Assembly: GCA_902554035.1 (NCBI GenBank)
Contig: CACDMX010000003.1
Location: forward strand, 1 to 64,000
Reading direction: 5' to 3'
DNA from: an uncultured Pelagibacteraceae bacterium
GTDB lineage: Bacteria > Pseudomonadota > Alphaproteobacteria > Pelagibacterales > Pelagibacteraceae
Length of the DNA stretch: 64,000 bases
The notes beneath the pieces were generated by a model. That model had not been told where the DNA came from. It did no database searches and saw nothing but the letters and a program-made list of their open reading frames with translations. This document shows, one piece after another, positions 63,126 to 64,000 of the stretch. Position numbers and translations under genes: made by a program. The first letter of the stretch is position 1; every line of letters starts with the position of its first letter.

Positions 63126-64000
63126 ATGACTAATCAACTTTCAAATGAAAAAAGTCCTTATTTAAAACAGCACGAAAAAAATCCTGTTAATTGGTTACCT
63201 TGGAATAAAGAAACTTTAAAAAAAGCAAAAGATGAAGAAAAACCAATTTTTTTAAGTATTGGATACGCAAGTTGTCATTGGTGCCATGTGATGGCGCATG
63301 AAAGTTTTGAGAACATTGATACAGCAAAAATAATGAATGATAAATTTATAAATATTAAAGTAGATAGAGAGGAAAGACCTGATCTTGATTTTATTTTTCA
63401 AAAAAGTCTAGGCATCCTAACTGGTGCTCAAGGTGGATGGCCACTTTCAATGTTTTTAGATGAAAATGGAGTTCCATTTACTGGAGGAACATATTTTCCT
63501 CCAAAAGAACTTCAGGGACGTCCAAGTTTTAACTCGGTTTTAGAAAATGTCTCAAAAGTATATTCCGAAAATAGAGAAAAAATAATTTCTCAAGTTTCTC
63601 AAATGAAATTAGTTTTTAAAGAATTGAATATCAAAAATTCAGTTTTAAAACAGGACCTAGAGCCTCTTGCTGAAAAGATTATTCAATATATGGACAAAGA
63701 TAATGGTGGTTTTCAAGGTGCTCCTAAATTTCCTCAATTTTATATTTTTGAAACTTTATTATATTTTTATCTAAAAAATAAAAATAAAAACTTTTTTGAT
63801 CCTGTTAAAAATTTATTAAAAAATATTTCAGCTAAAGGTATTTATGATCACCTGGATGGTGGAATAAGTAGATATACCGTAGATGAAAAATGGATAGTCC
63901 CCCATTTTGAAAAAATGCTTTATGATAATATTTTGTTTGTTAAAATTTTAAATATATTTGTCAACTATTCAAAAGATGATTATTTTAAGAATAAGCTTTC
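63126..64000 (+). CDS. DUF255 thioredoxin-like domain protein (YyaL/SPATA20 family), 5' part
   Basis: The ORF starts at ATG 63126 and stays open for 291 codons to the window edge, so the gene continues beyond. The thioredoxin-like domain has the motif [20 protein letters not shown] (around residues 46-65) with the CxxC-like CHWC, and [14 protein letters not shown] and [20 protein letters not shown] follow, as in YyaL and SPATA20. The second part (a six-hairpin glycosidase-like region, residues 180 onward) begins with [11 protein letters not shown]. Full length in the family is about 650-700 residues. Function is not established. It lies 18 bp after the HD protein. Confidence 0.85.
   Translation, partial: MTNQLSNEKSPYLKQHEKNPVNWLPWNKETLKKAKDEEKPIFLSIGYASCHWCHVMAHESFENIDTAKIMNDKFINIKVDREERPDLDFIFQKSLGILTGAQGGWPLSMFLDENGVPFTGGTYFPPKELQGRPSFNSVLENVSKVYSENREKIISQVSQMKLVFKELNIKNSVLKQDLEPLAEKIIQYMDKDNGGFQGAPKFPQFYIFETLLYFYLKNKNKNFFDPVKNLLKNISAKGIYDHLDGGISRYTVDEKWIVPHFEKMLYDNILFVKILNIFVNYSKDDYFKNKL

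Overview
The window is about 64 kb of very AT-rich, tightly packed bacterial chromosome. Genes overlap by 1, 4 or 8 bases, almost all spacers are under 120 bp, and no rRNA, tRNA, IS element or CRISPR array was seen. Gene content and order (etfBA/ETF-QO with dimethylglycine-dehydrogenase-like proteins, BHMT, a ProX/OpuAC betaine-binding protein, lptF-lptG-lptD-surA-pdxA-rsmA, aroQ-accB-accC, an NDUFA12-like protein, rpsF-rpsR-rplI-dnaB, cvpA-purF) point to a streamlined marine alphaproteobacterium of the SAR11/Pelagibacter type. This is inferred from gene content and composition; the window has no 16S rRNA gene.

Region 1 (1-19.3 kb, all minus strand) is an accessory and catabolic block read from 19257 down to 1. 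It starts with betaine-homocysteine methyltransferase, an 801-aa FAD/GcvT-type demethylating dehydrogenase, a small methyltransferase, a Rieske oxygenase of the quaternary-amine type and a DddP-type DMSP lyase with its whole metal site. Next come an APS-kinase-like P-loop protein, a secreted beta-propeller plus outer-membrane-barrel protein and a small nucleotidyltransferase. A compact nine-gene run follows (the nucleotidyltransferase, 2OG oxygenase, carnitine-dehydrogenase-like protein, GFA-family protein, enoyl-CoA hydratase, CoA-binding protein, flavodoxin-fold reductase, an exported YqgE/AlgH homologue and a DUF4864 protein). The block ends with a second 810-aa dehydrogenase fused translationally to etfB, etfA and ETF-QO, so the dehydrogenase, its electron carrier and the quinone reductase lie in one operon.

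Region 2 (19.3-23.7 kb, plus strand) diverges from BHMT across a 302-bp spacer that holds a long inverted repeat. It encodes a betaine-type substrate-binding protein, its permease (without an adjacent ATPase), a MetF-like reductase and a GcvT/DmdA-family THF-dependent demethylase, and it ends at a bidirectional terminator. Regions 1 and 2 together look like an island for importing methylated osmolytes (betaines, DMSP, carnitine-like compounds) and stripping methyl groups from them. The carbon would go to folate and homocysteine and the electrons to ubiquinone.

Region 3 (23.7-64 kb) is housekeeping: anmK, tyrS, an AsmA-like protein, prfB with the programmed +1 frameshift, PBP1A, RNase E/G, thiS-thiG, aroQ-accBC, an NDUFA12-like and a DUF2155 protein, an orphan NrdJ C-terminal-domain protein, aspS, an Hda-like protein, purM-purN, ndk, pepA, the Lpt operon, gmk, acpP-fabG-fabD, the ribosomal cluster with dnaB, an RND exporter, cvpA-purF, an HD-domain putative oxygenase and a truncated DUF255 protein. 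Notable details are an RNase E/G without its Zn-link cysteines, a PurF whose iron-sulfur ligand positions are replaced, an NrdJb-like protein without a neighbouring catalytic subunit, and several textbook gene orders with members missing.
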